In this document: piece by piece, positions 25,716-35,300 of the stretch
Position numbering within the stretch: position 1 is the stretch's first letter
How the letters are laid out: each line of letters begins with the position of its first letter
NCBI GenBank assembly: GCA_963643175.1
Contig: CAVIJF010000001.1
Span: forward strand, 62,001-126,000
DNA from: CAMEON01 sp963643175
GTDB lineage: Bacteria > Bacillota > Clostridia > Oscillospirales > CAG-272
Direction of reading: 5' to 3'
DNA: 64,000 nucleotides
Position numbers and translations under genes: made by a program
The notes under the pieces: model-generated
The model's input: the letters and a program-made list of their open reading frames with translations, nothing else
Told to the model about the DNA's origin: nothing
Databases searched by the model: none

Positions 25716-25795
25716 GGTATGAGTTTTGGCATGGGTGTTTGCCGCCGTTGGAAATTTCTCCGGTTGCCCATCCTGCACAGGCAAGGCTCTTTTTT
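25716..25795 (+). ncRNA. Candidate ~80-nt structured RNA with its own terminator
   Basis: Starting at the expected start site of a consensus promoter, the sequence can fold as a closed multi-arm structure. Outer stem GAGTTTTG (25721-25728) pairs with CAAGGCTC (25782-25789) with two G-U pairs; inner stem ATGGGTG (25731-25737) pairs with TGCCCAT (25765-25771) and contains a TTGGA/TCCGG hairpin; a small CCT/AGG hairpin lies on the 3' side. TTTTTT follows at 25790-25795, so the outer stem doubles as a terminator. It lacks the SRP RNA loop, tmRNA, RNase P and T-box signatures. It may be an independent small RNA or an attenuator leader. Confidence 0.5.
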
Positions 25796-26055
25796 ATGTC
25801 TGCGGGTTTCGTCCGCTGTTTCCGGCGTCGCGGCGCGGGAACTGTCGGTTTGCGTTGTAAGCTGACGGTCTGTGCTGTGCCGGAATAGTTTGGGTGGAAA
25901 TCGGAGAGGATAGGGAATAGGGCGGACAGTGCGGAACGCTAAGACGATCGCGCGGCGGTGCGCAGACGGGGACAGGAAACGCGCCCGGATTACTCCGGGT
26001 ACATCCTGCCGCCGGAATGTACCTTGATGCGCCATGAATTGAGGTAAAAAATAAC
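25796..26055 (+). other. Leader region before the S41 protease gene
   Basis: 260 bases with no credible gene. A hairpin-forming GCGCCCGGATTACTCCGGGT piece lies near 25980. I see no good second promoter, so the protease may depend on read-through of the upstream terminator. Short open frames on the minus strand lack start signals. Confidence 0.5.
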
Positions 26056-27504
26056 GTGATGAATCAGAATACGGATCCAACCCCGCGCAACGGCGGGAAT
26101 ATGCCGGAACGTGAGCTGTCGCCGGACGGGAATCCCGCCAGGGGCGCTCCCCGGCACTACGTGATGGGCGGTAAGCCGAAGCCGGCGCGATGCGTCGGAT
26201 TGGCGGCGGCAATCGGCACGATGGTGACGGCGGTTCTGCTCTCCGTCCTGCTGACCTTCTCCCTGACGGCAAAGTACTATGTCAAGGAACCTGTGATTGC
26301 CGCAAAGCCCGGTGAGGAGGCCGAAACGTCATGTTTTGCTGAGTTGGACACCATCGACCGGTTGTTCCGCTCGCTGACCGTATATTACGATCTGGACGAC
26401 GAGGCTCTTCTGACGGCGGTGCTCAAAGCTTACGTCCGGGAAACGGGCGATGAGTACGCGCAGTACCTGACTCAGCAGGAGTTGGAGGAGCTGATCAACG
26501 ACCAGGACGGGACGCTCTGCGGAATCGGCATTTCCGTGGTTAAATCCACGCTCGGCGAGAGCGACGCGGCGTATGACACCATTCAGGTAGTGAATGTATA
26601 CGAGGATTCCCCCGCTTCCGAAGCCGGCGTGCAGATCGGTGACTGTATCATACGCATCGGCTCCGGCACGGATGCCGTGTCGGTCGGCATGGTCGGCTAT
26701 GAAAAGGCGATCGGGATGCTCCGGGGCGAGGAAGGCACGCAGGTGACGTTCACCGTCCTGCGCGGCGAGCAGGAGATTGAACTGACCGCCGTCCGCCGGA
26801 TGCTGGAGACGAAATTTGTGCTGTCACACGTGTATGCGGAGGATCCGACCGTGGGCGTTGTGCGCATTACCGGCTTTGAAAATCCGACGGCGGAGCAGTT
26901 CAGGCAGGCGATGGATGACCTGATTGCCGCCGGATGCACTTCCTTCGTGGTGGATGTACGCAACAATCCGGGTGGCTTGCTGACTTCGGTAGAGGATGTC
27001 GCTACCTTCTTCCTGAAGGAGGGCGACGTCATACTGCACACGCGGTCGCGTGCACAGATGGAAAAGAAGGAAAAGACAACCTACACGGTCACGGTCAAAG
27101 ACGGACAGGTCACGAGCGGTTCCCGGATGTTGTCTGCGGAGGATGTCGGCAGGTATGCCGGATACCCGCTGACCGTACTGACAAACGGCAGTACCGCAAG
27201 TGCGGCAGAGCTGTTTACCGCCAACATCCGCGACCATAAATTGGGAACGATTGTCGGAACCAACACCTTCGGCAAGGGGATCATGCAGACAACGTACCCG
27301 CTTTCGCACTACGGCTATAACGGTGCGCTGAAGCTGACGACCCAGTACTATGACCCGCCCACCGGAGAGAACTATCAGGGCATCGGCATCGCGCCGGATG
27401 TGGTGTGTGAGCTGTCTGCGGAGGCGCAGGAAATCAACTTCAACCTGCTGACTGATGCGAATGACAACCAGCTGCGCCGCGCAGTGGAAGCCCTGCACGA
27501 ATAA
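26056..27504 (+). CDS. S41-family carboxyl-terminal processing protease
   Basis: 482 residues. The N-terminal ~50 are cytoplasmic, then one membrane helix (about 53-77), an extracytoplasmic helix-rich cap, a PDZ domain (about 145-245, core GIGISV and SPASEAGVQIGDCI), and the S41 domain. The Ser-Lys dyad is visible: Ser382 in GSTASAAEL and Lys407 in FGKGIMQ, with the 25-residue spacing of the CtpA family. It should cleave envelope or signalling proteins outside the membrane. GAGGT lies 10 bases before GTG 26056 and 13 before ATG 26059; either may be the start. greA follows after 101 bases. Confidence 0.93.
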   Translation: MMNQNTDPTPRNGGNMPERELSPDGNPARGAPRHYVMGGKPKPARCVGLAAAIGTMVTAVLLSVLLTFSLTAKYYVKEPVIAAKPGEEAETSCFAELDTIDRLFRSLTVYYDLDDEALLTAVLKAYVRETGDEYAQYLTQQELEELINDQDGTLCGIGISVVKSTLGESDAAYDTIQVVNVYEDSPASEAGVQIGDCIIRIGSGTDAVSVGMVGYEKAIGMLRGEEGTQVTFTVLRGEQEIELTAVRRMLETKFVLSHVYAEDPTVGVVRITGFENPTAEQFRQAMDDLIAAGCTSFVVDVRNNPGGLLTSVEDVATFFLKEGDVILHTRSRAQMEKKEKTTYTVTVKDGQVTSGSRMLSAEDVGRYAGYPLTVLTNGSTASAAELFTANIRDHKLGTIVGTNTFGKGIMQTTYPLSHYGYNGALKLTTQYYDPPTGENYQGIGIAPDVVCELSAEAQEINFNLLTDANDNQLRRAVEALHE

Positions 27505-27605
27505 AGCAGACGCCGCGGGGGGTCTCTTCCGGGCACCTGCGCATGGAACTTTACATTTACTGAAATCAATTCCACGGTTTTACCGATGATTAGGAGGCAA
27601 CCACT

Positions 27606-28100
27606 ATGGCAGATCAGAACAAGAAACAGTATACCAAGCAGGGCTATCAGGAACTGCTTGACGAGCTTCGCCGGAGACAGCAGGAGGAGCGCGAGAAGAT
27701 CCGTGAGGACATCGCGGTAGCCAAGAGCTTCGGCGACCTGTCCGAGAATTCGGAGTACGACGCGGCGCGCACGGCGCAGGCGGAAAACGAGGCGCGCATC
27801 TTGGAACTGGAGGCGCTGATTGAGAACGCAATCGTCGTGGACGAGAACTCTTTGGATGACGGCACCATCGGGTTGGGCTCCATCGTGGTTCTGCATGATG
27901 AGGACGAGGACGAGGAACTCACCTACTACATTGTCGGTTCCAACGAGGTGGACGCAATGGAGCATAAAATTTCGGATCAGTCCCCGATTGGGCTGGGCAT
28001 CATGGGTAAGAAGGAGGGCGACACCGTAACGGTTGAGGCTCCCTTCGGCGTCCTGACCTTCAGAATTCTGAATGTTTCCCGCCAATCGCAGGAAAACTGA
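27606..28100 (+). CDS. greA: Transcription elongation factor GreA
   Basis: Reactivates backtracked RNA polymerase by stimulating transcript cleavage. 164 residues, near the usual 158. The N-terminal coiled coil contains YQELLDELRRRQQEEREKI and the tip acidic motif (SFGDLSENSEYDAA), and the C-terminal FKBP-like domain contains YYIVGSNEVDA and SPIGLGIMGKKEGD. AGGAGG lies nine bases before ATG 27606. The acidic run DEDEDEE at ~100 is unusual but within a loop. Confidence 0.96.
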   Translation: MADQNKKQYTKQGYQELLDELRRRQQEEREKIREDIAVAKSFGDLSENSEYDAARTAQAENEARILELEALIENAIVVDENSLDDGTIGLGSIVVLHDEDEDEELTYYIVGSNEVDAMEHKISDQSPIGLGIMGKKEGDTVTVEAPFGVLTFRILNVSRQSQEN

Positions 28101-28194
28101 ACTGGAAGCGGGCAGCTGACGGCTCCCGGCGGGAAGCATCCGGAATATCCGTGTAACGTACAGGATTCAATACAGAAGGGAGGGAACAGTACCC

Positions 28195-28965
28195 GTGAGC
28201 GCAGATGAGCGGAACAACGCGCCGGACGCTTCCGGCGGCGATAAGCTGACCCCCGGAAATCTGACAGAAAGCAGTCGCCAGATACGCTGGCTGGATAATT
28301 TCTGGTACCACCATAAGTGGAAGGTCATCGTTTCCATGTTCTTTCTGGTCGTGCTGGTTATCGGACTGGTTCAGATTTTCTCCCGCGTAGAGTATGATAT
28401 ATACGTTACGCTTGCAGTTCCGTATACGATGAACACGGACGAAAGGGAAAAATTCACGGAGCTTTTGCAGAAGTTCTGCCCCCACGACTACAACGGAGAC
28501 GGCAGTGCGCTGGTATATGTGCAGGGGTATCAGGTATATTCGGACGACGAGTATGCGTCCGAGAAGGCGTACTGGGAATCGCAGGGCGAGCAGTTTCAGA
28601 TAAACAGCGTGTACAATCAGAGCCAGATCCGCGCCTTCGATCAGTACCTGATGAACGGGCAGAGCACACTGCTGCTGCTCAGCCCGTATATGTACGAGAC
28701 AAAAAAGGATAACGGGCATCTGCTGTCGCTGTCCGAGGTATACGGGGATGCCGCGCTTCCGTCTGCCGTGATGGCTGACGGCTACGGCATCCGGCTGTCC
28801 GAGACGGACTTCTACCGGTACAATCCGGCGGCACAGGTTCTGCCGGCAGACACGATTCTGTGCCTGCATACACCGGTGCTGTCGTTGCGCAACGGGGAAA
28901 AATGCGACGATACCGCCGCACGGGAAATGTTTCGTGCCATTGCCGATTACCGGGTGAAGGAATGA
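28195..28965 (+). CDS. Single-pass membrane protein, unknown function
   Basis: 256 residues. A hydrophilic ~35-residue N-terminus with LDNFWYHHKWK, a motif common in Clostridia before an anchoring helix, is followed by a membrane helix (about 44-66) and an extracytoplasmic domain. The domain has alternating strands and helices (YDIYVTLAVPY, LLLLSPYMYE) faintly recalling solute-binding or TIR-like Rossmann folds. Start GTG 28195 has AAGGGAGGG upstream. The only neighbour clue is position after greA. Confidence 0.72.
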   Translation: MSADERNNAPDASGGDKLTPGNLTESSRQIRWLDNFWYHHKWKVIVSMFFLVVLVIGLVQIFSRVEYDIYVTLAVPYTMNTDEREKFTELLQKFCPHDYNGDGSALVYVQGYQVYSDDEYASEKAYWESQGEQFQINSVYNQSQIRAFDQYLMNGQSTLLLLSPYMYETKKDNGHLLSLSEVYGDAALPSAVMADGYGIRLSETDFYRYNPAAQVLPADTILCLHTPVLSLRNGEKCDDTAAREMFRAIADYRVKE

Positions 28966-29032
28966 AACGCCTTCGCCCGGCGGCTTTGTCTGCCCAGGGC
29001 TATCCTTCTTTACAGAAAGAGAAACGCAATCC

Positions 29033-30010
29033 ATGAAACGAAACCTTACCGCATCCCTGATGTTGCTCCTGACAGCTGTGGTCTGGGGCTTTTCCGTTGT
29101 GGCGCAGGTGCTGGGCGCTGATCACCTGCCCGCCATGACTTTCAACGGAACCCGGTTCCTGTTGGGTGCCGTATGTCTGATTCCTGTCTATCTTGTTGCC
29201 GAGCGGGAGCACGATCTGGACAGGGCGGCGCGCCGGACGCGCCACAAAAAAACCGCCTGCGCGGCGCTGGTTGGCGGATGCTTTTTGGCGATTGCATCCG
29301 GCTTGCAGCAGACCGGCGCGGGCATTGTCCGGGATCCCGGTAAAACGGGCTTCATCACCGGGCTGTACACTGTCCTGACGCCGGTTTTCTACTTCCTCTT
29401 GTTCCGGCGCAAATCCGCGTGGAATACATGGTCGGGCGTGGGACTTGCCGTGCTGGGACTGTACCTCCTGTGCGTCAAGGAGGGCGACGCGCCCCTGTTC
29501 GGAAAGGGCGAGATATTCCTGCTGGTCGGCGTTTTGTTTTGGGCGGCACACATTCTTGCCGTGGATCGGCTGGTTGAGAATGTCAGCATCCTGCGGTTCT
29601 CCTCGTGGCAGTTCTTTGTGTGTGGAACGCTGAATCTCACTGCGGGTCTTGTCGTGGAGCAGGGAGAGGTCACGGCGGAGGGATTCCGCGGGGCGTTTGG
29701 CGCTATCCTGTTTTGCGGGATTCTGTCGGTCGGCGTCGGGTTCACTTTCCAGATGCTCGGACAGAAGTATGCGTCCAATCCGACATTTGCCGCCATCATT
29801 CTGTCCTCCGAATCCGTGTTCGCCATCATCGGCGCACTGCTGTGGAACTGTTTCACGCCGGAGTCGCTGCACGTCAGTCAGGACATTCAGCCGTTGGGTT
29901 ATGTGGGCTGCGCCTGCATTTTTGTGGCAATCGTGCTTTCCCAGCTGACATTCCGCAGTCGGGCAAAGGCGGTTGGGCAGGGAAGTGCCGCGCACAGCGT
30001 GGGCAAGTAG
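29033..30010 (+). CDS. EamA/DMT-family transporter
   Basis: 325 residues, ten predicted helices in two EamA repeats; the first repeat opens LLLTAVVWGFSVVAQVLG and the second near FLLVGVLFWAAHILAVD. These transporters export or import small metabolites such as amino acids or purines. The typical late signature GFTFQMLGQKYASNPTFAAIILSSE is present in pieces. The gene ends in TAG and is followed by a strong two-way terminator. Confidence 0.9.
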   Translation: MKRNLTASLMLLLTAVVWGFSVVAQVLGADHLPAMTFNGTRFLLGAVCLIPVYLVAEREHDLDRAARRTRHKKTACAALVGGCFLAIASGLQQTGAGIVRDPGKTGFITGLYTVLTPVFYFLLFRRKSAWNTWSGVGLAVLGLYLLCVKEGDAPLFGKGEIFLLVGVLFWAAHILAVDRLVENVSILRFSSWQFFVCGTLNLTAGLVVEQGEVTAEGFRGAFGAILFCGILSVGVGFTFQMLGQKYASNPTFAAIILSSESVFAIIGALLWNCFTPESLHVSQDIQPLGYVGCACIFVAIVLSQLTFRSRAKAVGQGSAAHSVGK

Positions 30011-30035
30011 GATAGCGGATACCGCAACAGAAACA

Positions 30036-30084
30036 ACGGAAAAGGACTGTGCCGGGAAGGATTCCCGGTACAGTCCTTTTCCGT
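30036..30084. terminator. Two-way terminator between convergent genes
   Basis: 23-bp near-perfect inverted repeat (30036-30058 with 30062-30084; loop GGA, one G-U pair). Feet are ACGGAAAAGG and CCTTTTCCGT, so either strand yields a T-rich end. It serves the EamA gene (plus) and the flavodoxin-like gene (minus). Confidence 0.88.
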
Positions 30085-30118
30085 ATGCTGTCCGTGACAG
30101 CGCTCCGGCAGGGTCGGA

Positions 30119-30547
30119 TTACTTGCAGGCGGCGACCATGTCGTCAACCCACTGCAGAAGCTCCGCCTTTTTGCCGTCGTCCAGCGCTCCGCCCAAGAAC
30201 AGGAAGCCGCCCAGCGCGATGACCTTCACACCGACCAGATTGGTTCCGGCGGCGCGGATTGCCTCGGCAATCTTGTCGGCGTCCGCCTGCTTGCCATCCA
30301 CGAGCAGGGCGACATTCTGAGCCTGCGTTTTGTTCAGCCCGCCGCAGAAACGGCGGAGGTCGTCCGGCATTTCGGATTTGGCGGAGATTGCGAGAATCAC
30401 GAGGCGCTCCTTGTCGCAGGGGTATTCCGGCGGGAATTTGCCGCTGATAGCGTTGACGGGAAGGTCATATTTCTCCTTGACAGCAGTTGCAAACTGAGCC
30501 ATGCCCTTTTTGCCCGAGTTGTACAGAACTCTCATTTTGATTGCCAT
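30119..30547 (-). CDS. Flavodoxin-like protein
   Basis: 142 residues with a flavodoxin-type alternating pattern: strand MRVLYNSG, loop, helix FATAVKEKY, then LVILAISA and NVALLVDG strands and a final GGFLFLGGALDDGKK. The phosphate loop (YNSGKKGMAQ) lacks the usual T/S-x-T-G-x-T, so FMN binding is uncertain. ATG 30547 is chosen because AGGAGG lies seven bases upstream; ATG 30553 is one base from it. Single-gene transcript with its own promoter and terminator. Confidence 0.72.
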   Translation of the reverse strand: MAIKMRVLYNSGKKGMAQFATAVKEKYDLPVNAISGKFPPEYPCDKERLVILAISAKSEMPDDLRRFCGGLNKTQAQNVALLVDGKQADADKIAEAIRAAGTNLVGVKVIALGGFLFLGGALDDGKKAELLQWVDDMVAACK

Positions 30548-30619
30548 ATTCATTCCTCCTGTTACGGTTTCTGAACCGATCGCGCACAGTCCGCCGGTCA
30601 ATACACCGCTATTCGCTTT

Positions 30620-30648
30620 ATTATACCATACTGTCCCGAAAAATGAAA
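30620..30648 (-). promoter_or_regulatory. Sigma-A promoter of the flavodoxin-like gene
   Basis: On the minus strand: TTTCAT, 17-base spacer, TATAAT. Confidence 0.65.
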
Positions 30649-30756
30649 TAGTTTTTCACAAGAAATGCAATTTCGTGAGGTTCCACAAAACACCGTGGAG
30701 ATTTTTGTGTATATACCCCATTTCCTGTCCTGCGCCCGCCGCAGGCATTCCGACTC

Positions 30757-30785
30757 TTGACCGCCGGCTTCAAATATGGTATAAT
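30757..30785 (+). promoter_or_regulatory. Sigma-A promoter of the alaX gene
   Basis: TTGACC, 17-base spacer, TATAAT, about 40 bases before the start codon. Confidence 0.78.
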
Positions 30786-30832
30786 CAGGGTAGTAACCGC
30801 GGGCGCCGCCCGCCGCCGAGAGGAGAACCCAC

Positions 30833-32029
30833 ATGGAACCCACGCTGCGCCTTTTCGATACCGACAGCCATCTGTTTGACTTTACCGCCCGCGTCCTGCG
30901 CTGTGATGCCCGCGCGGAGGGCGGGTATGCCGTCATACTGGATCGCACTGCCTTTTTCCCGGAGGGCGGCGGGCAGGCTGCCGACTGCGGCACACTGGAA
31001 GGAATCCCGGTTGCGGACGTTCAGACAGCCGCCGACGGACAGATACTGCATTTTCTTCCCTCGCCGCTGACGCCCGGCGCAGCCGTGCACGGACAGCTGG
31101 ACGCCGCTGTCCGGTTGGAGCGTATGCAGTGCCACACGGGGGAGCACCTGGTTTCCGGGCTGGTTCATGCAAACTACGGGTTCAACAACGTTGGCTTTCA
31201 TCTGGGCGATGAGGACGTCACGCTGGACTTTGACGGCGTGCTGACACGTGGGGAGTTGGACGCCATCGAGGATGAGGTCAACCGCCGCATCCGCGCCTGC
31301 CTGCCCGTGCACGCCTACTACCCCGCCGCCGCCGAACTTGCCGCCATGACCTACCGCTCCAAGCTTGCGCTGACAGAGCACGTGCGCATCGTGGAAATCG
31401 GGGACGGGGAGACGCTGTGCGACCGGTGCGCCTGCTGTGCGCCGCATGTGCGCAACACCGGGGAAATCGGGCTGATCAAGCTGCTGGATTTCATGCACTA
31501 CAAGGGCGGCGTCCGTATCCATATGTCTGCGGGCAGCCGCGCACTTCGCGATTACAGGCGGCGCTATGCGACCGTAGCGGAAATAGCCGCCGCGCTGTCT
31601 GTCCGGCAGGAGGATGCGGCGGCGGCATTCCGCCGGATGCAGGCGGAGAACGAGGAACTGCACCGCGACGCCGCCACGCTGCGGCGGCAGATGCAGGATA
31701 TGCGCGCCACAGCCCTGTCCGAAACCGACGGCAACCTTTGCCTGTTCGAGGAAGGTCTGAACGCGCAGGGACTGCGGCAGCTACTCAACCGTGCCGTGCT
31801 CAAATGCGGCGGTGTGTGCGGCGTCTTTTCCGGCTCCGACAGGGAAGGGTACGCCTATGTCATCGGGCGGCGTGACCCGGCGCTGGATCTGCGTGCCTGC
31901 GCCGACAGCATCCGTGCGGGGCTGAACGCCCGCGGCGGCGGATCCGCCGAGATGCTTCAGGGACGTGCGGCGGCATCCCGTGCGGACATTCAGCGCTTTT
32001 TTGAAGCAAACACCTTCGGAAAGGGCTGA
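30833..32029 (+). CDS. AlaX-type alanyl-tRNA editing protein with DHHA1 domain
   Basis: 398 residues: a free-standing editing protein that hydrolyses Ser- or Gly-tRNA(Ala). The N-terminal part has TAFFPEGGGQAADCG; the zinc motif is split as HTGEHLVSG (His-x3-His) near residue 104 and CCAPHVRNTGEIG near 202. A coiled coil (about 250-295) and a DHHA1-like C-domain (CGVFSGSDREGYAYVI) make it the long AlaX-L form. GAGAGGAG precedes ATG 30833. With the prolyl editing protein at 590-1144 it is the second trans-editing factor in the window. Confidence 0.92.
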   Translation: MEPTLRLFDTDSHLFDFTARVLRCDARAEGGYAVILDRTAFFPEGGGQAADCGTLEGIPVADVQTAADGQILHFLPSPLTPGAAVHGQLDAAVRLERMQCHTGEHLVSGLVHANYGFNNVGFHLGDEDVTLDFDGVLTRGELDAIEDEVNRRIRACLPVHAYYPAAAELAAMTYRSKLALTEHVRIVEIGDGETLCDRCACCAPHVRNTGEIGLIKLLDFMHYKGGVRIHMSAGSRALRDYRRRYATVAEIAAALSVRQEDAAAAFRRMQAENEELHRDAATLRRQMQDMRATALSETDGNLCLFEEGLNAQGLRQLLNRAVLKCGGVCGVFSGSDREGYAYVIGRRDPALDLRACADSIRAGLNARGGGSAEMLQGRAAASRADIQRFFEANTFGKG

Positions 32030-32091
32030 CGCGCAGCTGCGCGGAACGGCTCCCGAAATGTGACTTTTTTGAAAATAATGTAGACTATGTA

Positions 32092-32120
32092 TTGCATTTT
32101 CCGCGTCGGGAAAGTATAAT
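32092..32120 (+). promoter_or_regulatory. Sigma-A promoter of the giant surface-protein gene
   Basis: TTGCAT, 17-base spacer, TATAAT. The leader to the start codon is about 180 bases, long enough for post-transcriptional control. Confidence 0.75.
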
Positions 32121-32242
32121 ACATCGGTTCAAGATTTGTGCTGTCGCCGTGTTTTGCTACCTTCGTGTTTCGCCGGGTGACGGAGCAGTGTAATACAAAG
32201 CAAAATGGGGATTTCCGATGCAGAAGGATTGGAATATGGCAT

Positions 32243-32279
32243 TTGGGTGAGTGCCGGTTTACCGGTATACAACACCCAA
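32243..32279 (+). promoter_or_regulatory. Leader hairpin before the surface-protein start
   Basis: TTGGGTG (32243-32249) pairs with CACCCAA (32273-32279); inside, CCGGT pairs with ACCGG. It ends about 18 bases before the Shine-Dalgarno region (GGATAGAGG). No T-tail, so it is not a terminator; it could stabilise the messenger or tune translation. It does not match a riboswitch I know. Confidence 0.4.
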
Positions 32280-32305
32280 TTCAACAACGAAAGGATAGAG
32301 GATGT

Positions 32306-35300
32306 ATGGAAAGAATGAGTAGGCATCGCTTTGCAAAGCAGGCACTGAGCCTTCTGCTTGTGCTGGTAATGGTTGTTTCCTTCACGCTGAGCGCGATGGC
32401 GACCGACGTCTACTATGCAGTAGACACCGACGGCAAGCAGTACAACAATGTTGCGGCGGCATGGACCGCCGCAAAGAGCGGCGCAGTCATCACAATGCTG
32501 CGTGACTGGGGGCTTGGCTCCCGACTGATATTGGAGGCAGGCAAGTCCGCTACAATCTACATGAACGGACACAAAATTGAGCGGAACCTCTCCGACAGCG
32601 AGGGCAACGGCGAGGTTATTCTGCTTGAAAAGGGCTCCAACCTGACACTGCTCGGCTATTCCGGACCGGATTCGACGACGAAGACCTGGGTTGATATTCC
32701 CTACAAGCCGTGGTCCGGCGACAGCCGCTACTCGTCCTATATCAAGACCGGCGGTCTGATTACGGGCGGTTACAGCACCAACGGTGCCGGCGGCATACAT
32801 ATGAAGCAGGGCTCCACCCTGACGCTTGACCACGTTGCCGTGTCCGGTAACTATTCGGATACCAACTGGCTGGGGCAGAACGGCTACGGCGGCGCTATCA
32901 TGATGAACGGCGAGAGCACGGCGCTTATCATGAAGAACAATGCCGTTATCTCCTACAATACGGCTGTGGATGACGGCGGCGGTGTGTATATCAACAACTC
33001 CAAGGGCACCGTTACGATGATCGAGAGCTCCATCAACTACAACTATGCCGGCCGTGATGGCGGCGGCATTTACGGTGATTCGACCAATCACCTGATTTAT
33101 ATGTACGACGGCTCGGAAGTCATCGGAAACAGCGCAGAAGAGGGCGGCGGCATCTATCTGAGCGATACGGATTTCGTCATCCGGGGCGATGGCAAGTCGG
33201 ACATCAGCTACAACAAGGCGCGGGATGGGCACGGCGGCGCCATCTATATCGACAGCCAGCCCGGCTCCAACTCCGGTATTATCCATGGGCTGAATATGCG
33301 CTACAATACTGCCTCCAACTATGGCGGCGCGATATACCTGCATCAGGAGTCCACCTCCGTCAGCAACTGCACCATCGCGGGCAACAGGGCATATGAGGGC
33401 GCCGGTATCTACAACAACAACGACAAAAACACACTCTCCGGCTGTACGATTACAGACAACGTTGCCACGCATGAGGGCGGCGGTGTGTACTCCTCGTGTC
33501 AGAACGACATTACGCTCGGCGGAACCATGTATATTGAAAACAACCGCCGGACGGACGGCGCGAAGGATGACCTGTTCCTGAACGACACGACAACCTATTC
33601 GGCTTACCTGCTCGGATCCCCGTCTGCCAAATCCAGAGTCGGTATCCGCACGGCGGAGAAGCTGCGTCGGGTCGGTAAGTATGCGTACTTCAACGAGTCG
33701 GCGTTCTTCTCCGACTTCGACAACGCGCACATCGAGTACAGAGCATCTTCCAATGAGCTGTGGGTGGTCAGCGGTGCCGCAGCGTCGACCGTAACGGCCA
33801 CGCAGGTCAGCGCCAGCGAGAAGACCACAGTCGGCACCTTCAACGGGCAGCCCGTTGTCCGCGGCTATTTCAGCTATGCGTCTGTCGGGGATACCGCACT
33901 TGACCTTGATTCCAACTACTATTACTCCGACGGCTACTTCCTCTTCGGTCAGGATTCCTACTGCGTCGCATGGACGGATGCAGACGGACGCGGTGACCCG
34001 AGAGAGTACAACCCGCACCTTGCCTCCATGTCCATGGCAATGGCATTGGCTGGTTTCTACTCCAACATCGGCAACGACGGCGAATTCGACTCGCAGTCGC
34101 AGTACGACCTCACCTACACCTACAAGTCCCAGAACATTGAAAAGCTGCTCACGGACATCGGTGTGGAGCCGGACGACATCTACATCAGCGACACCTACGC
34201 CGTCAAACCGGGCACCTACACCATCGGTGTTGCAATCGGCAAGAAGGAGATTGAAAACGGCGATTCCACGTCCACCCTTGTTCCCATCGTTGTGCGCAGC
34301 GCGGGGTATGAGAGCGAATGGACGAGCAACGTCACCGTCGGCATCAGCGGGGAGCACGAGGGCTTTGCCAATGCTGCCGATCAGGTGTTTGCGCAGGTGC
34401 AGAACTACATCAGCACCTACGGACTTGAGGACGAAGTTCAGGCAGGCAAGTTGAAGTTCTGGATTATGGGCTACTCCCGCGGCGGCGCGACCTCCAACCT
34501 GACCGCCAAGCGGCTTGTTGAGGCGTACTGCGATGGAACTTCCGATGCCATGAACAACCAGGTCTATGCCTACTGCTTCGAGGCGCCGCAGGGCGGACGG
34601 AACAGCGAGATGAAGCTGGACGAGAGCAAGTATTACTGCATCCACAACTGCATCAACCGTGCTGACCTCGTTCCCGAGGTTGCACCGAAGGAAATGGGCT
34701 TCATGCGCTACGGTGTGGATCACTACGTTCCCGGTGAAGCCACTGCCACCCAAACGCCCAGCACCGACACCTTTGTCTGGCACTACGTCAAGAATCAGGA
34801 CTGGGCAAGCTCGTACAAATCGTGGTTTGACAACAAGTCCTACGAGGTCGGCTCGACCCAGTATAACGAGCAGCGCGCCAAGATGCTGGCGCAGCTGGCG
34901 TCGGTTGACCCGGAAAACACCGATTTCTGCGACTACTTTACAATTTCGGAACTTGATTACATCACCTACCCCCTTGTCAGCACTTCCGATCTGAGCCCGG
35001 ACGGTGCCGCCATCACGCAGGAGCAGTTTATCCACATTTTCATCCGCGCTCTGCTTTCGTGGGGATTGAACGGCAGCGGCGGAGACCTCCGCTCACGTTA
35101 CTACAACCAGTATTCTACTGAAGGCGTTCAGTTCCAATCCTTTGAGGAGGCATTGCGTGCGGTTGTGCCGATTGTCTTTGGAAAGACCGCCGAGGATCTG
35201 GAAGGTATCATGAACGGCGTGATGGCTGGATACAACTCACTGGGCTTCTTCACCATGATAGAGTATTATGACCAGATACTTCTGAAATGGTTCGTTTTGA

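Noticed and set aside
25716..26055. SRP RNA, tmRNA, RNase P RNA or T-box in the S41 leader
   Set aside because: The diagnostic loops and core strings of these RNAs are absent, so only a generic structured-RNA call is made.
32129..35035. A 968-codon minus-strand open frame
   Set aside because: It is antisense to the giant surface protein and mirrors its repeats; Val/Gly/Ala/Asp-rich with no domain and no start signal.
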